Assembly: GCF_031202265.1 (NCBI RefSeq)
Contig: NZ_CP100604.1
Location: forward strand, 6,182,501-6,246,500
Length of the DNA: 64,000 nucleotides
Direction: 5' to 3'
DNA from: Bradyrhizobium sp. Ash2021
Lineage (GTDB): Bacteria > Pseudomonadota > Alphaproteobacteria > Rhizobiales > Xanthobacteraceae
Under the pieces are notes generated by a model. That model saw nothing but the letters and a program-made list of their open reading frames with translations, ran no database searches and had not been told where the DNA came from. The stretch's first letter is position 1; the number at the start of each line of letters is the position of its first letter. Positions 61,137 through 64,000 of this stretch are shown here, in pieces. A program made the translations under genes and the position numbers.

Positions 61137-61904
61137 TCAGCTCTTCACCAGCACCGGACCGGAGCCGGCCGGCCGCTCGTTCTCCATCAGGATGCCCAGC
61201 CGTTTTGCCACCTCGGTATAGGCCTCCAGCAGGCCGCCGAGATCGCGGCGGAAGCGGTCCTTGTCGAGTTTTTCGTTCGACTTGATGTCCCACAGCCGGC
61301 AGGAGTCCGGCGAGATCTCGTCGGCGACGATGATGCGCATCATCTCGTTCTCGAACAGCCGGCCGCATTCCATCTTGAAATCGACCAGGCGGATACCGAT
61401 GCCCAGAAACAGCCCGGTCAGGAAGTCGTTGACGCGGATCGCGAGTGCCATGATGTCGTCGATTTCCTGCGGCGTGGCCCAGCCGAACGCGGTGATGTGC
61501 TCTTCCGACACCATGGGATCGTTGAGCTGGTCGTTCTTGTAATAGAACTCGATGATCGAGCGCGGCAATTGGGTACCTTCCTCGATGCCGAGGCGCTGCG
61601 ACAGCGATCCCGCCGCCACGTTCCGCACCACCACCTCCAGCGGCACGATCTCGACCTCGCGAATCAGCTGCTCGCGCATGTTGAGGCGGCGGATGAAATG
61701 GGTCGGCACCCCGATGTCGTTGAGGTGCTGAAACAGGTACTCCGAAATCCGGTTATTGAGGACGCCCTTGCCCTCAATAATCTGGTGTTTCTTGGCATTG
61801 AACGCGGTCGCATCGTCCTTGAAGTGCTGGATCAGGGTTCCCGGCTCCGGACCTTCATACAGGACCTTTGCCTTGCCTTCATAAATGCGGCGTCGACGGC
61901 TCAT
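61137..61904 (-). CDS. purC: Phosphoribosylaminoimidazole-succinocarboxamide synthase (SAICAR synthase)
   Basis: 255-residue enzyme joining CAIR and aspartate with ATP. ATG 61904 ([15 protein letters not shown]) is chosen; the longer frame has no ribosome site or homology. Signatures are [28 protein letters not shown] and [10 protein letters not shown], with [12 protein letters not shown] near the end. It heads the purC-purS operon. Confidence 0.96.
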   Translation of the reverse strand: MSRRRRIYEGKAKVLYEGPEPGTLIQHFKDDATAFNAKKHQIIEGKGVLNNRISEYLFQHLNDIGVPTHFIRRLNMREQLIREVEIVPLEVVVRNVAAGSLSQRLGIEEGTQLPRSIIEFYYKNDQLNDPMVSEEHITAFGWATPQEIDDIMALAIRVNDFLTGLFLGIGIRLVDFKMECGRLFENEMMRIIVADEISPDSCRLWDIKSNEKLDKDRFRRDLGGLLEAYTEVAKRLGILMENERPAGSGPVLVKS

Positions 61905-62214
61905 TGGGATGTACCGTGTTTTGTTGAAATCCATGAATTTGGTGTGCTCCGGATGACAAGGTTTGCGACCCACGACGGAGCTGCCGTGAAGGCCCGGGAA
62001 CAAGAAACAGAACAAGAACCGAGCTTGATGCCAACCTATCCGATTGGCCCATCCAGCACAATCGACCCGGCCCGATTGGGCCCAACTTATACCGTTTGCC
62101 CTGCGGCCTAACGGCCCGTTGTTTTGCCGATTCGCCGCCTTTATGTAGGTATCCAAGCAGCCTGCCGCAACGCGGACCGCGTTTACCATTCGACCGGGGA
62201 TTGGAACCGCAAAA
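61905..62214. other. Divergent promoter region of purC and the DUF1476 gene
   Basis: 310 bp without a gene. A short GCCCGATTGGGC palindrome (near 62071-62082) is visible; no Pur-box-like element was recognised. Confidence 0.4.
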
Positions 62215-62535
62215 ATGACCACTTTCGACAAGCGCGAGGAAGGCTTTGAGAAGCAATTTGCCGTGGACGAGGAGCTGAAGTTCAAGGCTCAGGCACGCCG
62301 CAACAGGCTGCTGGGACTGTGGGTGGCCGGGAAGCTCGGACTGACGGGCGACGCGGCGACCGCCTATGCCAAGGAGGTGGTCGCGGCCGATTTCGAGGCC
62401 GGCGACCGCGACGTGGTCCACAAGGTGACGAAGGACCTCGCCGCCAAGGGCGAGACCATCACGGAATCGGAGCTCGGCGCCAAGATGATCGAGCTGATGG
62501 CGCAGGCGATCGCCCAGGTGAAGGCGGGGACGTGA
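62215..62535 (+). CDS. DUF1476 protein (zeta-type F1-ATPase inhibitor)
   Basis: 106-residue helical protein of the DUF1476 family; in Paracoccus the family member is the zeta subunit inhibiting F1F0-ATPase. It begins [20 protein letters not shown] and continues [15 protein letters not shown], both typical. It is divergent from purC. Confidence 0.92.
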   Translation: MTTFDKREEGFEKQFAVDEELKFKAQARRNRLLGLWVAGKLGLTGDAATAYAKEVVAADFEAGDRDVVHKVTKDLAAKGETITESELGAKMIELMAQAIAQVKAGT

Positions 62536-62543
62536 CGCGCGGC

Positions 62544-62643
62544 GTCATTCCGGGATGGTCCGCAGGACCAGACCCGGAATCTCGAGATTCCCCGATGCGC
62601 AATTGCGCATCTGAGATCGCCGCTTTGCGCCGTCCGGAATGAC
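62544..62643. repeat. Palindromic intergenic repeat
   Basis: From GTCATTCCGGGATGG to CCGGAATGAC; contains AATCTCGAGATT and GATGCGCAATTGCGCATC. Relative of the repeat at 43376-43477. It is followed by a hairpin running into the cynS stop. Confidence 0.8.
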
Positions 62644-62672
62644 TTTGCCCTCGCTACGCGAGGACAAAGTCA
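62641..62672 (-). terminator. Hairpin overlapping the cynS stop
   Basis: Inverted repeat GACTTTGCCCTCG/CGAGGACAAAGTC (one unpaired base) with a four-base loop. It ends within the cynS stop codon (62670-62672). It could stop transcription from either side, but has no clear U-run. Confidence 0.5.
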
Positions 62673-63152
62673 CCCCTCCTTAAACCCGTATTCCGGCACG
62701 TTGCCGCTGGCACCGTAATATTTGTACGGCAGGAATTTTCCAGACATCGTGATCTTGACGCGGTCTCCCTTCGGGTTGGGCAGGCGCTCCATCACCATGT
62801 CGAAATCGATCGCCGACATGATGCCGTCGCCATATTCTTCCTCGATTAGCGCCTTCCATGCCGGGCCGTTGACCATCACCAGTTCATAGAAGCGATAGAT
62901 CAGGGGATCGGTCGGCGGCATCGGCATGCCGCGCATCGGGGTCTCGTTGAGCATGGTGGTCTCGGACTTCGAGAGCCCGAACAGTTCCGCCGCATTCGCC
63001 GCTTGCGGTTTTGTCAATTTCATTTGGCCGAGGATCGCGCCGACGATCAACACCTCGGAATAGCCGCCGATCTTTTCGCAGATGTATTTCCAGTTCCAGC
63101 CCTTCTCGCGCTTGATATCGAGCAGCTTTTCGGTGAGGTCTTCGCGTTTCAT
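62670..63152 (-). CDS. cynS: Cyanate hydratase (cyanase)
   Basis: 160-residue decameric enzyme converting cyanate and bicarbonate to ammonia and CO2. ATG 63152 has AGGGAGACCC upstream. Catalytic residues match the E. coli spacing: Arg87, Glu90 and Ser113. N-terminal helix-turn-helix-like part (LLDIKREKGWNWKYI) and end YGASGNVPEYGFKEG are normal. The upstream ABC ATPase of the cyanate/nitrate type suggests a cyn uptake operon. Confidence 0.96.
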   Translation of the reverse strand: MKREDLTEKLLDIKREKGWNWKYICEKIGGYSEVLIVGAILGQMKLTKPQAANAAELFGLSKSETTMLNETPMRGMPMPPTDPLIYRFYELVMVNGPAWKALIEEEYGDGIMSAIDFDMVMERLPNPKGDRVKITMSGKFLPYKYYGASGNVPEYGFKEG

Positions 63153-63171
63153 GTGGGTCTCCCTTTCAATC

Positions 63172-63260
63172 GTCATGGTCGGGCTTGTCCCGGCCATTCA
63201 CGCCTTTTTCCCTGCGAGTTCAAGAAGACGTGGATGGCCGGGACAAGCCCGGCCGTGACG
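63172..63260. repeat. Palindromic repeat (GTCATGG-CGGGC type)
   Basis: Inverted halves, GGGCTTGTCCCGGCCATTCA and the mirrored GGATGGCCGGGACAAGCCC. It lies between cynS and the ABC ATPase and overlaps the 3' end of the latter. It is a relative of 52691-52770. Confidence 0.8.
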
Positions 63261-64000
63261 CCTGTTTTGATTCTTCGGATACCGATGCGATGACCAGTTC
63301 GGGTTTGCCGATCCGAACCAATGGCACGTTGCGCGGATCGTGGCCGGGCGTCTCCGCAGCAAACGTCTTGCTGCGGCTAACCAGGAAATCGACGATATGG
63401 TTTCGCAGCGCGTAGTAATAGGGGTGGCGGTGCAGATCGATGCGGCCGCGATCCTTCGGCAGCGGGTTTTCCACGATCTCCGCCAGCACGGCACCTGGAC
63501 CGTTGGTCATCAGGAAAATCTTGTCGGCGAGATAAATCGCTTCATCGACATCATGGGTGATCATGAACGCGGTCTGCCCGGTCGTAAGACAGATGCGGCG
63601 AACTTCATCCTGCAGCGTTCCTCGCGTCAGCGCGTCCAGCGCCGAGAACGGCTCGTCCATCAGCATGATCTTTGGCGTGATCGAGAGCGCGCGCGCGATG
63701 CCGACGCGCTGCTTCATGCCGCCCGATAGTTCCGACGGGCGCTTGTGCTCGGAGCCGGTGAGCCCAACGAGATCGATGAAGGTCTGCGCATGCGCCTTCA
63801 CCTTCGCGCGGTCCCAGTTCCGCCATTTCGAGGTCACGGCATAGGCGACGTTGCCGAGCACGGTGCGCCACGGCAACAGCGCGTGGCTCTGGAAAATCAC
63901 CGCGCGGTCGAGGCTGGTGCCCTCGATCGCCTGCCCGTCCACGATCACCGTGCCCTCGCTCGGCTGGTCGAGACCGGCCAGGATATTCAGCACCGTGGTC
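63220..64000 (-). CDS. ABC transporter ATP-binding protein, cyanate/nitrate/sulfonate type (5' partial)
   Basis: At least 260 residues; the start lies beyond the right edge. Signature [15 protein letters not shown], Walker [13 protein letters not shown] and H-loop MITHDVDEA are seen; Walker A is just off the edge. The NrtD/SsuB/TauB family imports anions with a periplasmic protein and permease. Linkage to cynS makes cyanate uptake likely (CynD). The C-terminal 13-20 residues ([13 protein letters not shown]) are read from a palindromic repeat, so the natural end may be earlier. Confidence 0.88.
   Translation of the reverse strand, partial: TTVLNILAGLDQPSEGTVIVDGQAIEGTSLDRAVIFQSHALLPWRTVLGNVAYAVTSKWRNWDRAKVKAHAQTFIDLVGLTGSEHKRPSELSGGMKQRVGIARALSITPKIMLMDEPFSALDALTRGTLQDEVRRICLTTGQTAFMITHDVDEAIYLADKIFLMTNGPGAVLAEIVENPLPKDRGRIDLHRHPYYYALRNHIVDFLVSRSKTFAAETPGHDPRNVPLVRIGKPELVIASVSEESKQASRPGLSRPSTSS

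Overview
The window looks like chromosomal DNA of a Bradyrhizobium-type alphaproteobacterium (Nitrobacteraceae, order Hyphomicrobiales). The GC content is high. Ribosomal protein S4, PurC, PurS, PurQ, PurL, PurB, the zeta-type ATPase inhibitor (DUF1476) and the kinase/universal-stress fusion all have the character of that group. The spacers carry families of palindromic and spurious-ORF repeats that I know from Bradyrhizobium genomes. The species cannot be fixed from the sequence alone. No tRNA, rRNA or CRISPR array was seen.

Layout. 1-10.3 kb is a signalling block: a poly-HAMP hybrid histidine kinase (cut by the left edge) with three receiver domains, a receiver-PAS-HWE kinase, a lone receiver on the opposite strand, and a MASE4-PAS-PAS hybrid kinase. 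10.4-21.5 kb is mostly core: a P1-family peptidase, an EF-hand protein, rpe, a phosphoesterase/kinase pair, a TetR regulator with a small upstream ORF and a candidate operator, purB, an FTR1/cupredoxin/cytochrome b561 iron cluster and murI.

22-43 kb looks like an accessory region: low gene density, many repeats and broken genes. It holds a GrlR-like protein, an IS110 remnant, a lytic transglycosylase, a cluster of small double-glycine-motif peptides (26.3-27.0 kb), a secreted phospholipase C-type phosphoesterase, a Gly/Tyr repeat protein, an intact IS256-family element (with terminal inverted repeats and a target duplication) inserted just upstream of an Omp31-like barrel gene, a cyclase-AAA-TPR regulator, a TauE/SafE exporter and a frameshifted cupin pseudogene. 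A 108-bp repeat occurs in inverted orientation at 22.3 and 33.6 kb.

43.5-64 kb returns to core genes: rpsD, threonine aldolase, a serine hydrolase with a fragment of a lost tandem paralogue, grxD with a macrodomain protein, egtB-egtD (ergothioneine), ltrA, bolA, DUF427, acyltransferase 3, and purine genes purL, purQ, purS and purC interleaved with plus-strand genes (thioesterase, EamA transporter, corA). It ends with DUF1476, cyanase and a cyanate/nitrate/sulfonate-type ABC ATPase cut by the right edge.

The best candidates for something little described are the double-glycine peptide cluster, the poly-HAMP tandem array, the TetR/small-ORF/operator unit and the IS256 insertion in the Omp promoter region. 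Functions are inferred from motifs and remembered family features; no searches were run.
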